Below are positions 1-8,800 of a stretch of 64,000 nt of DNA, piece by piece (the stretch's first letter is position 1; each line of letters begins with the position of its first letter). The DNA is taken from the NCBI RefSeq assembly GCF_014836875.1, contig NZ_JACSQC010000003.1:108619-172618 (forward strand). Direction: 5' to 3'. This DNA is from Arthrobacter pullicola (GTDB lineage: Bacteria > Actinomycetota > Actinomycetes > Actinomycetales > Micrococcaceae). The translations under genes were made by a program, and so were the position numbers. The notes under the pieces are model-generated. The model saw nothing but the letters and a program-made list of their open reading frames with translations. It was not told where the DNA came from and made no database searches.

Positions 1-619
1 CCGGAGGGTCGATCCGCAGCACGTCGGCACCGAAGCCGGCCAGGAACCGGGTGGCGGCCGGCCCGGCGATGACCCGGGTCAGGTCCAGCACCCTGACCCC
101 GCGGAGGGGCCGCCGGACCGTTCCCGCGGACTTCTCCGGTGCCGCCGGCCGCCGCCGCGACCAGCCGACCAGCGGTTCGCCCGCCACTGCCTGCCCCTGC
201 GGATGACTGAGCCACTGTTCCACGGTGAGCATCCTGGCTGCGCAGCCTCCCGCCTCCACCACAGCGTCTTCCAGCTCCCCGCCCTTCCACGGCCGGACTG
301 CAAGCGCGGCGGCGGCGGTGTCCGCATCACCGGGCAGCCCCAGCACGGCGAGCGCTGCCGCCCGGTGGTGCGGGGCATTGGTGTGCAGCCTGATCCAGCC
401 GTCGGCACAGAGGTAGTCACGGGACAGGGCGTCCCATGGTGAGGGGAGGTCCCAGCCCGCCGGCTGGAACGATCCGGCGAACCACGCCCGGGAGAGGTCC
501 GGATCAGCTGAGGCGGATATCGGTGTGCCGGCGATCGATTCGGCCAGTTCAGCGACCGCCCGCCCTGCCGCAGCCACGGCAGCCGCAGCAAAGGAACGCA
601 CGGGATAGCACGATTCCAT
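1..619 (-). CDS. CaiB/BaiF-type (family III) CoA transferase, N-terminal part
   Basis: The gene starts with ATG at 619 and reads leftwards off the window, so only the first 206 codons are visible. Residues from about 175 read RVLDLTRVIAGPAATRFLAG then FGADVLRIDPP, the hallmark N-terminal signature of family III CoA transferases (CaiB/Frc), which move CoA between carboxylic acids without a covalent enzyme-thioester of the family I kind. About 170 residues precede this block, longer than in classical CaiB. This matches a subgroup of actinobacterial CoA transferases with an extra N-terminal domain, but the N-terminal part has no motif I recognise. A GGAG-containing ribosome site lies just upstream of the ATG. 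It is divergent from the DUF2087 gene. The substrate cannot be inferred. Confidence 0.85.
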   Translation of the reverse strand, partial: MESCYPVRSFAAAAVAAAGRAVAELAESIAGTPISASADPDLSRAWFAGSFQPAGWDLPSPWDALSRDYLCADGWIRLHTNAPHHRAAALAVLGLPGDADTAAAALAVRPWKGGELEDAVVEAGGCAARMLTVEQWLSHPQGQAVAGEPLVGWSRRRPAAPEKSAGTVRRPLRGVRVLDLTRVIAGPAATRFLAGFGADVLRIDPP

Positions 620-797
620 AAGGCCGCTCCGCTCGGGTTGTGAGGTCGTGCCAGGGTTTGTGAGCCAGTGCCAGTAGGCTACGTCACGGGTCCGGGGGCG
701 GAACACCCGGTGGCTGCGTGTCTTTCCGGCGCGGGGGACCGGCAGTACGCGCAAACCGGCACACGCCGGGCACAGTAAGAGGTCTGAAGGAGCAGCA
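620..797. other. Divergent intergenic region
   Basis: This 178-bp spacer separates the divergent CoA transferase and DUF2087 genes, so it should hold both promoters. I see no convincing -35/-10 pair, palindrome or terminator in it, only a GAAGGAG ribosome site at 786-792 that fixes the GTG start at 798. Confidence 0.5.
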
Positions 798-1475
798 GTG
801 ACGGCAGGAAGATTCCCGGGTACGGATACCGGCGCAGACGACGGCGGCGCCTCCAACCGGTGGAAGGCCCTCGCCGCGGCGCTCGCCGATGACAGGAGGC
901 TGCGCCTGTACGGCCGGATCATTTCAGCTGCGGACAGCGGCCAGCCCCTGCAGCGCGCCGGTTTGGACCGGACGGAGGTCAAATCCCTGACAGTGCTGCA
1001 AAAGGCCGGGCTGGTCACCGCCGCGGAAGACGGAGCCCTCGGCGCGGATCCCGGCGTCTTTCAGAATCTGCTGACCGGCGGCCGTCAGCCCGCGGTCACC
1101 TCACCTCTGCGCCTGCTGACCCCCGGGCGGGCCGGAAATCTTCCGGGCCGGCGGGCGGACCGCCTGGAGCTTCTGCATCATTTGGCCGGAGCGGTGTTTT
1201 CCCGGCACGGCTCGCTGGGCGCGGGCACAGGCGGAACGGGAGGGGATTCGGAGGCTGGGACAAGCGGGGAGACAGGCATGGATGGAGCTGACCCTGCCGG
1301 TTCGCCAGCACGGCTGACCGAGGCGGAAGTAACGTCCCGCCTGGCCGAATACTCCGATGACCCGGCGATGGTCCGCCGGGCAATGGTGGATGAGGGAATT
1401 GTCCGCCGCAGCCCCGATGGCTCCCGCTACTGGCTGGCGCGCCCTCGTCCGGCGGACGGGATGGAGTTCGCCTAG
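798..1475 (+). CDS. DUF2087 domain-containing protein
   Basis: A 225-residue protein starting with GTG behind a GAAGGAG site. The C-terminal part matches DUF2087: a GRRADRLELLHHLA block (about residues 114-127), a low-complexity Gly/Thr/Ala linker, then LTEAEVTSRLAEYSDDPAMV and RRAMVDEGIVRRSPDGSRYW. In the family these form a small winged-helix-like fold found alone or attached to MarR/ArsR-type regulators. The N-terminal 90 residues look helical and may be a degenerate DNA-binding helix-turn-helix, so a transcription-related role is possible but unproven. The linker inside the DUF2087 domain is unusually long, around 40 residues, and Gly-rich. It is followed by an intergenic repeat and the efflux pair. 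Confidence 0.8.
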   Translation: MTAGRFPGTDTGADDGGASNRWKALAAALADDRRLRLYGRIISAADSGQPLQRAGLDRTEVKSLTVLQKAGLVTAAEDGALGADPGVFQNLLTGGRQPAVTSPLRLLTPGRAGNLPGRRADRLELLHHLAGAVFSRHGSLGAGTGGTGGDSEAGTSGETGMDGADPAGSPARLTEAEVTSRLAEYSDDPAMVRRAMVDEGIVRRSPDGSRYWLARPRPADGMEFA

Positions 1476-1520
1476 ACAAGCTGCCGGGTATCCAGCCGGC
1501 TGAACCGGGTGCCGCGCTGG

Positions 1521-1592
1521 CCCGCCCCCGACTGTTGACTCCGCCCCGCCCCCGACTGTTGACTCTGGCCCGCCCCCGACTGTTGACTCTGC
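1521..1592. repeat. 24-bp tandem repeat, three copies
   Basis: Three near-identical 24-bp units start at 1521, 1545 and 1569. Each has the core CCCGCCCCCGACTGTTGACT. Every copy contains TTGACT, a good -35 hexamer, so the array places three candidate -35 boxes at 24-bp spacing upstream of the efflux operon. Confidence 0.9.
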
Positions 1593-1611
1593 CGGGCTGC
1601 GGGCTTCTGAT
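1583..1611 (+). promoter_or_regulatory. Candidate promoter of the efflux pair
   Basis: TTGACT (1583-1588), in the last repeat copy, is followed after exactly 17 bp by TCTGAT (1606-1611), which matches four of six -10 positions. Transcription would start about 40 nt before the GGAGG site at 1651. Only the last of the three TTGACT boxes is correctly spaced. Confidence 0.4.
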
Positions 1612-1660
1612 GGAAGGTGCGTCCTGTTCCAGACAGCGGCTCGGCTCCCAGGAGGCGTCC

Positions 1661-3403
1661 ATGGCACGATTTTTCGCCCGCAACACGGACCCGGCCCATC
1701 CAGCAACCAAAACTGCCACTGACCTCGGCTCTCCGGCTCCCTGTGACCGCGACCCGAACGAGCCGAACGGTCTGCACCAACCGCAGGGCACCGGTACCAT
1801 CACCGCAACGGAAGTGAAGCCGGCACCAGCCGGACCGGGAGCCGGCAAACCTCCGGCTCCGCACTCGCGGCGGCAGCTGGCCCTGATCTTCAGCGGACTG
1901 ATCATGGCGGTCCTGATTTCCTCCCTGGACCAGACGATTGTCTCCACTGCGCTGCCGACAATTACCGGCGAACTGCGCGGACTGGACCACCTGTCCTGGG
2001 TGATCACCGCTTATCTGCTGACCTCCACCATCGGGCTTCCGATTTACGGCAAGCTGGGCGACCTGCTGGGGCGCAAAAGCGTCTTTGTTTTCGCCATCAT
2101 CGTGTTCCTGCTGGGATCGGCCTTGTCCGGCCAGGCCAACAGCATGGCTGAGCTGATCACGTACCGGGCCCTGCAGGGCGTCGGCGGAGGCGGCCTGATG
2201 ATCGGTGCGCAGGCCATCATCGGAGACATCGTTCCGGCCCGCCAGCGCGGGCGGTACATGGGGCTGATCGGCGCCGCATTCGGCGTCGCGTCGGTCAGCG
2301 GTCCGCTGCTGGGCGGCTACCTGACCGAATACTGGTCCTGGCGCTGGGTCTTTTACATCAACCTTCCCCTGGGCGCCGTTGCCCTGGCCCTGATCATCAC
2401 CTCGCTGCACCTGCCCAAACGCAGTGTTGCAGAGGTCAAGCTGGATTACGCAGGAGCGGCCCTGCTCGCCGTCGCCAGTGCAGCGCTGGTGGCCATTACC
2501 AGCTGGGGCGGGACCGTCTATGCGTGGACCTCACCGGCGATCCTGGGCCTCGGCGCCGTCGCAGCCGCCGCCGTTGCCGCATTTATACCGGTGGAGCTGC
2601 GGGCAACGGAACCGATCCTGCCGCTGCGGCTGTTCCGGATCCGGAACTTCGTGATCTGCACGCTCGTGGGCTTCGCAGTGGGGCTGGCGATGTTCGGCAG
2701 CATTTCCTACCTGCCAACCTTCCTGCAGATGGTCAACGGAGCCAGCGCCACCATGTCAGGGCTGATGATGCTGCCCATGACCGCGGGCCTGCTGACCACA
2801 TCGATCGGGACGGGACAGCTGATTTCCCGGACCGGGCGGTACAAGATCTATCCGGTCCTGGGGGCGGCGGTGATGATCGCCGGACTGCTGCTGCTGTCCC
2901 GCATTTCCGCAACCAGCCCGTACTGGTTCACCGCGCTCGGAATGTTCGTGCTGGGCCTCGGCGTCGGAGCGCTGATGCAGAACGTGGTGCTGATCGTGCA
3001 GAACAGTGTCCCGGCCGAGAACATGGGCACCGGAGTTTCCTCGGCAAACTATTTCCGGCAGATCGGCGGAACCCTGGGCATAGCCGTGTACGGATCGGTG
3101 TTTATCTCCCGGCTCAACAGCCATCTGGCCGATGCGCCCGAATCCGCCCGCAGCGTGACCAGCCAGGGGCTGAACTCGATCAGCCCCGAGCAGCTGAAGG
3201 CGCTGCCGCCCCCGGTGCGGGAGTTTATCGCCGGCGCATTCGGGCAAGCGCTGCCGCCGGTCTTCCTGCTGGGCATACCGGCCCTGGGTGCCGCCTTTGT
3301 GCTGACGCTCTTTATCCGGGCGATTCCACTGTCAACCAGGGCGAACGTGCAGCTGGGCAACGTGCAGCAGGACGTGCAGCAGGACAAGGAGGCTGAAAAC
3401 TAA
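1661..3403 (+). CDS. DHA2-family (EmrB/QacA) multidrug efflux MFS transporter
   Basis: A 580-residue polytopic protein of the 14-helix DHA2 drug:H+ antiporter family. Signature motifs are LDQTIVSTALPTI in helix 1, GKLGDLLGRK between helices 2 and 3 (motif A), RALQGVGGGG, and the antiporter motif C GAAFGVASVSGPLLGG. The start is set at the ATG at 1661 because GGAGG lies six bases upstream. The open frame continues upstream through the 24-bp repeat, but that part looks non-coding. About 70 mostly Pro/Ala/Thr-rich residues precede the first membrane segment. It overlaps the next gene, a close paralogue, by one base. The substrate is unknown; no TetR/MarR regulator is next to the pair. Confidence 0.88.
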   Translation: MARFFARNTDPAHPATKTATDLGSPAPCDRDPNEPNGLHQPQGTGTITATEVKPAPAGPGAGKPPAPHSRRQLALIFSGLIMAVLISSLDQTIVSTALPTITGELRGLDHLSWVITAYLLTSTIGLPIYGKLGDLLGRKSVFVFAIIVFLLGSALSGQANSMAELITYRALQGVGGGGLMIGAQAIIGDIVPARQRGRYMGLIGAAFGVASVSGPLLGGYLTEYWSWRWVFYINLPLGAVALALIITSLHLPKRSVAEVKLDYAGAALLAVASAALVAITSWGGTVYAWTSPAILGLGAVAAAAVAAFIPVELRATEPILPLRLFRIRNFVICTLVGFAVGLAMFGSISYLPTFLQMVNGASATMSGLMMLPMTAGLLTTSIGTGQLISRTGRYKIYPVLGAAVMIAGLLLLSRISATSPYWFTALGMFVLGLGVGALMQNVVLIVQNSVPAENMGTGVSSANYFRQIGGTLGIAVYGSVFISRLNSHLADAPESARSVTSQGLNSISPEQLKALPPPVREFIAGAFGQALPPVFLLGIPALGAAFVLTLFIRAIPLSTRANVQLGNVQQDVQQDKEAEN

Positions 3404-5322
3404 TGGCCAAACGGGAATCCGGGGTGCACCGGGCAGTACCCGCACCCAAGGGAAGCGCCAGATTTCCGGAGAAGGGGCACACACACCGGAAGGCTCCGGC
3501 CCATGCCGCGCCTGCCGCGCACTGGCCCGCTGCCCGCCTCCTGCCGCCCCTGAATCCAGCGCCTGCGGGCGGACAGCTGCGTTCAGGAGCCGAGGTGCGT
3601 GCGGGAGCAGCAGCCGTTTCCTGGCGGACGGCACCGCTCAAGACACCCAGGCACCGGAAAACACCGGAGGAAATGCAGGCCGAGGCCAGTGCGTCGGTGG
3701 TTCGCCCCGGCGGTTCGTCCATGACCGGAGGGGGAGGAGGCGCAGGCCGGATTACCGGCATGGCCGGTGCGCAGGGCACACCGGAAGGACCAGGCGAGCC
3801 GGCACAGGATGACGGTGCCAAGCGCGGGCGGACCCTGGTCTTCACCGGGCTGGTCCTCTCGGTCCTGCTCGCTGCCCTGGACCAGACAATCGTCGCCACC
3901 GCCCTCCCGACGATCGTGGGTGACCTCAACGGGCTGGAACATCTTTCCTGGGTCGTTACCGCCTACATTCTCGCTGCGACCATCGGCCTGCCCATCTACG
4001 GCAAGCTCGGCGACCTGTACGGGCGCAAGAACATCTTCATCTTTGCAATTGCGGTCTTCCTGGTTGGCTCCGTGCTTTCCGGACTGGCGCAGAACATGGG
4101 CCAGCTAATCGCCTTCCGGGCGCTGCAGGGTATCGGCGGCGGCGGGCTGATGATCGGGGCCCAGGCGATCATCGGGGACCTGGTCTCACCGCGGGAACGC
4201 GGACGCTACATGGGACTGATCGGAGCTGCCTTCGGCATCGCCTCAGTCGGCGGACCGCTGCTGGGCGGATGGATCACCGATAACTGGTCCTGGCGCTGGG
4301 TCTTCTACATCAACGTGCCAATCGGCGCAGTGGCGCTCGCCGTCGTCATCTCCTCCCTGCACCTGCCCAGACACCACGGCGCGCGGCCCCGGCTGGACTA
4401 CCCGGGAGCCGTGCTCCTGGCGGCCGCCTCCGCGGCACTGGTGCTGGTGACCAGCTGGGGCGGAACCACTTACGACTGGTCCAGCCCGCAGATCCTGGGA
4501 CTCTCGGCGCTCGCCGTCATCGCTGCCGGCCTGTTCATCTGGCAGGAAACCCGGGCCGCCGAACCGATCCTTCCGCTGCGGCTGTTCCGGCTGCGGAACT
4601 TCCTGGTGCCCGTGCTGGCGGGCATCGGCGTCGGCATTGCCATGTTCTCCACGATTTCCTACCTGCCCACCTTCCTGCAGATGGTCAACGGTGCAAGCGC
4701 CACCGAATCCGGGCTGATGATGCTGCCCATGATGGCCGGGCTGCTGCTCACCTCGATCGGCACCGGGCAGCTGATTTCCCGCACAGGGCGGTACAAGGTC
4801 TATCCGGTGGCGGGGTTCGCGGTGGTGGTTGCCGGGCTGCTGCTGCTGTCCCGGATTTCGGAGACGACGCCGTACTGGTTCACCGCAGTGGGCATGGCGG
4901 TACTGGGCATGGGGATCGGAGCCCTGCTGCAGAATCTGGTGCTGATTGTGCAGAACAGTGTCCCCGGGCAGGATATGGGGACGGCGATCTCCGCGGCGAA
5001 CTACTTCCGGCAGATCGCGGCGTCCTTTGGAATCGCCGCCTTCGGCTCGATCTTCATCAACCGGCTGACTGATCAGCTGGCCGCAGCGCCGGGCGGTGCC
5101 GCCTCGGCTATTCCGGGGGGAAGCATCAACTCCCTGAGTCCGGACCTGCTCCGCAGCCTGCCTCCGCCGGTGCAGGAGGCCATTGCGGCAGCGTTCGGGC
5201 AGGCCATGCCGCCGATTTTCCTGCTGAGCGTGCCGATTGCGGCAGCAGGTGCTGTGTTGTGCCTGTTTGTGCGTGAGATTCCGCTCTCCTCCCAGTCCCG
5301 GGTGGAAGCGGCTGCGGAGTAG
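3403..5322 (+). CDS. DHA2-family (EmrB/QacA) multidrug efflux MFS transporter, long N-terminus
   Basis: A 639-residue paralogue of the preceding transporter, with the same motifs: LDQTIVATALPTIVG, GKLGDLYGRK, RALQGIGGGG and GAAFGIASVGGPLLGG. It has about 140 residues of Pro/Ala/Gly-rich, probably disordered cytoplasmic sequence before helix 1. The start is supported by an AAGGAGG site nine bases upstream and by the TAATG overlap with the upstream stop. An internal start near 3673 or 3721 would remove most of the extension and cannot be excluded. The two proteins are very similar from helix 1 to the C terminus, pointing to tandem duplication. Whether they act separately or together is unknown. 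Confidence 0.87.
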   Translation: MAKRESGVHRAVPAPKGSARFPEKGHTHRKAPAHAAPAAHWPAARLLPPLNPAPAGGQLRSGAEVRAGAAAVSWRTAPLKTPRHRKTPEEMQAEASASVVRPGGSSMTGGGGGAGRITGMAGAQGTPEGPGEPAQDDGAKRGRTLVFTGLVLSVLLAALDQTIVATALPTIVGDLNGLEHLSWVVTAYILAATIGLPIYGKLGDLYGRKNIFIFAIAVFLVGSVLSGLAQNMGQLIAFRALQGIGGGGLMIGAQAIIGDLVSPRERGRYMGLIGAAFGIASVGGPLLGGWITDNWSWRWVFYINVPIGAVALAVVISSLHLPRHHGARPRLDYPGAVLLAAASAALVLVTSWGGTTYDWSSPQILGLSALAVIAAGLFIWQETRAAEPILPLRLFRLRNFLVPVLAGIGVGIAMFSTISYLPTFLQMVNGASATESGLMMLPMMAGLLLTSIGTGQLISRTGRYKVYPVAGFAVVVAGLLLLSRISETTPYWFTAVGMAVLGMGIGALLQNLVLIVQNSVPGQDMGTAISAANYFRQIAASFGIAAFGSIFINRLTDQLAAAPGGAASAIPGGSINSLSPDLLRSLPPPVQEAIAAAFGQAMPPIFLLSVPIAAAGAVLCLFVREIPLSSQSRVEAAAE

Positions 5323-5533
5323 CGGGGGAGGGAGTTCGCCCTGATCAGCCCCGCAGGCATGCCCGTGTACCTGACAGGTTCCCATCAGGTTCCTAGGGGG
5401 CACCGTGCCGATTGTCAGACTGCAGTCGTACACTGGAGATTCGAATATATGTTCGAATACTCTCGTGGTCCCATCAGCTGCAGGTCCGGCTGGGTGGGGA
5501 AGGTATAGGGGTCAGGCACAGTGAGGGGCAGCC
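5323..5533. other. Intergenic region upstream of the mutagenesis unit
   Basis: This 211-bp gap lies between the efflux pair and DUF6504. Besides the LexA box at 5441-5456 it contains a short inverted repeat, ACCTGACAGGT (5370-5380), and TACACT at 5429-5434, a possible -10. No U-tract terminator was seen. Confidence 0.45.
5441..5456. promoter_or_regulatory. LexA (SOS) box upstream of DUF6504-dnaE2
   Basis: TCGAATATATGTTCGA matches the Gram-positive/actinobacterial LexA consensus TCGAAC-N4-GTTCGA at 11 of 12 defined positions (T for C at position 6). It lies about 78 bp before the DUF6504 GTG, in front of an error-prone polymerase, a classical LexA target. Confidence 0.88.
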
Positions 5534-5845
5534 GTGGGACTTTTCAGTGAATCGATTGAGGTGGTGAGCTCGCCGGCGGGCATCCCGCTGCGGCTTTCCT
5601 GGCAGGGAAGGACCTACAAGGTGGCCGCCCATCCGGTGCGCTGGTATGAGCGGCGCAGCTGGTGGGAGGAAGAGCCCCGGGCAGAGCGCGGACACGGTCC
5701 GGGCCTGGTGGACTCGGAGATCTGGCGGGTCCAGGCCCGGCTGAACAACCGCTCCGCGCTGCGTACCCTGGATATCTCCCGGCAGGTAGCCTCTGATACC
5801 TGGCGGCTGATCCGCGTCCATGACGCCCTGCGGGAAAGTGCCTAG
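5534..5845 (+). CDS. DUF6504 family protein
   Basis: A 103-residue protein starting with GTG behind a GAGGGG site. The pattern LSWQGRTYKVAAHPVRWYER, then RSWWEEE and EIWRVQA, ending WRLIRVHDAL, matches DUF6504 as I recall it: small actinobacterial proteins found beside the ImuB/DnaE2 translesion genes. No catalytic motif is visible. Many Trp and Arg residues suggest a small beta-rich fold. It is 12 bp from dnaE2 and under the same LexA box, so a role in SOS mutagenesis or as an accessory to the polymerase is a reasonable inference. In other actinobacteria imuB usually sits in this cluster; here it is absent. Confidence 0.78.
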   Translation: MGLFSESIEVVSSPAGIPLRLSWQGRTYKVAAHPVRWYERRSWWEEEPRAERGHGPGLVDSEIWRVQARLNNRSALRTLDISRQVASDTWRLIRVHDALRESA

Positions 5846-5857
5846 CGTCCCTGTGCC

Positions 5858-8800
5858 ATGAGCTTTACCCACCTGCATGTGGCCACGGCGTTCAGCGCCC
5901 ACTACGGCACGTCCTGGCCGGAGGAACTGGCCCGGGCCGCCGCAGCGGACGGCGCCGACGCACTGGCCTGCACTGACCGCGACGGTCTGTACGGCACTGT
6001 CAAGCATCTGCGTGCCTGCATGGACGCCGGCATCGATCCGATTGTCGGGGTGGACCTGGCCGTTCTCGATGGTGAAGGCAAAGATGCCTCTGTTACCGGA
6101 CGGGTGGTCATCCTGGCCCATGGGCAGAACGGCGGAGCGGGGTACCACGCGCTGTGCCGGCTTATCTCGGACGCGCATGCAGGTACCTCCCCGTCACGCG
6201 GCCGGGCGGGCAGGCCGGCGGGCATTACCCTGGAGCAGCTCGCCGCCCGGGTCCTGGGGGAGGACGGCGAGCCGGTGCTTACGGTCCTGGTAGGCCCGTA
6301 CTCCGACGTCGGCCGCTCCATGCGCAGCCGCAGTTACGCCGTCGCCCGCACCCTCTTCGCCCGCTGGCTGGCCACGGTTCCCCGAGCTGCGCTCGCCGTC
6401 GAGGTAGTCACCCACCTGAGCGCGCCCGGCGCGGACCTCAGCCTGGCCCATGCCGTGCGGATGCACCGGCTCGCGGATGAGATGAACATTCCTGCGGTCC
6501 TCACCAATGCGGTGCGTTATGTGGACGACGACGGCGCCGCGACCGCAGACGTGCTCGATGCCGCACGGGCGCTGACCTCCATGGCCCAGCTGGGCGACCT
6601 GCAGCCCAACGGGCAGGGCTGGCTCAAGAGCGAAAACCAGATGGCGGCGCTCGCCGCGGAGATCAGCAGCGAAGCCGGGTACGGACGTTCCGGCGCAGTG
6701 AAACTGCTGGCAGCTACGCAGGCGCTCGCGGATACCTGCCGGATCGACCCGTCGGCTGACATGGGCTGGAAGCAGCCGGTGGTTCCGGAAGCCTCGGTTA
6801 TCGGAATCGCGAATGAGCCTGCGGCTGAACTGCGCCTGCGCTGCGAAGCGGGAATAGGCAGGCGCTTCGGCCACCTTCGGGGATCCGACGAGGCAGCCAT
6901 GCGTAACCGGCTCCAGCATGAGCTGGGCATTATTGAACGGCTCGGTTTCGCGTCCTACTTCCTGACGGTCGCTGAAGTCTCCGCCATGATCAAGGAGATG
7001 GGCGTGCGTGCCGCAGCCCGTGGGTCGGGTGCGTCCTCCCTGGTCAACTATCTGCTCGGCGTCAGTCATGTGAACCCGCTGGCGCACGACCTGATCTTTG
7101 AGCGCTTCCTCTCCCAGGACCGCTCCACCCTGCCGGACATCGACATCGACGTCGAAAGCGCCGAACGGCACAACGTGTACCACCGCATCTTCGACCGCTT
7201 CGGTTCCCTCCGCGTGACGCTGATGAGCATGCAGAACGGCTACCGTGCCCGCGGAGCAGTACGCGATGCAGGTATGGCGCTGGGCTTACCCGAAGAGGAG
7301 GTCGGCGCCGTGGCCAAGGCACTGTGGCGCTTCTCCGCCAGCCACTTCCGGGAGGCGCTCGCAGAGAAACCCGAACTTCGCAATGTTGCCCAAGCAGTGC
7401 AGCAGAACCGGCAGCTGGATCTGCTGGTGGACCTGACCGAGCGGCTGGACCGGCTGCCCCGGCACATTTCCATGCACCCGTGCGGGGTGATCCTGGGGGA
7501 CACCTCGCTGCTGGACCGCACCCCGGTCCAGCCCAGCGGCCTGGGCCTGCCGATGTCCCAGTTCGACAAGCACGACATGGATCCGATGGGCATGCTCAAA
7601 CTGGATGTGCTGGGGGTCCGCATGCAGTCGGCCATGGCCTTTGCCCTGAACGAGGTCATCCGGATCCACCCATCGCAGGAAGACGTCGTCCGGGCCGGAG
7701 GCCACCCGCTGGACGCCGCCGGGAATCCGCCGGCCTGGATCGGGGAGGACGGGCGGATCGACCTGGACGCCGTGCCGCTGGATGATGAACCGACATACGA
7801 ACTGATCCGCAGCACCCACACCCTGGGCTGCTTCCAGATCGAGTCGCCGGGCCAGCGGGAGCTGGTCGGCAAAATGGCTCCGCGGGATTTCAACGACCTG
7901 ATCATCGATATTTCCCTCTTCCGCCCCGGACCGATGAAATCGGACATGGTGCGTCCGTTCCTTGAACACCGGCACGGCTGGTCACCGGAGGTGTATCCGC
8001 ACGAATCGCTGCGCCCGGTGCTGGCCGAAACCCACGGGGTCACCGTTTTCCACGAACAGGTGCTGCGGACTTTCCACGTGTTCACCGGCTGCGGACTGGC
8101 GAAGGCCGATGAACTCCGCCGGCTGCTGGGCAACCCCGACGCCGAAGCCGGGGTGGAGGACTTCTTCCGCCGGGCCGCGGCAGAGCGCGGCTATGAGGCG
8201 CAGACCATCGACAAGGTCTGGGAAACGCTGAAGGCCTTCGGCAGTTTCGGCTTCTGCAAGGCCCACGGAGCAGCCTTTGCCGTGCCTACCTATCAGTCCG
8301 CCTGGATGAAGACCCACCACCCGGAGGCATTCCTGGCCGGCATCTTCGAGCACGATCCGGGAATGTATCCGCGGCGGCTGCTGGTCGCCGAAGCCCGCAG
8401 GATGGGCATTCCCATCCTGCCCCTGGACATCAACCGCAGCGGCGAGGCGTACCGGGTGGAACGCGTCCCCCCGGTCCCGGCCGGTCCCGGGCGGAAAGCC
8501 CTCCCGGAACGCCTGGGCATCCGGCTCAGCTTTGCCGGGATCTACGGCCTCTCCGCTGCGGAGGTCCGGCGGATCGCTGCCGGGCAGCCGTATGATTCGC
8601 TGGCGGATCTGCGCGCCCGGGCCCGCCTGTCCCGGCCCTCGCTGCAGCGGCTGGCCCAGCTGGGTGCCTTTGACACTCTGGCCCGCGAGACAGGTTCCCG
8701 CGGCAGCCGGGCCGACCTGCTGCAGCACCTGGCCGAGGTCCCGGGAAAAGCAGGGTCACGGAAATACGATCCCATTCCAGGCCAGCTTGCCCTGCCACTG

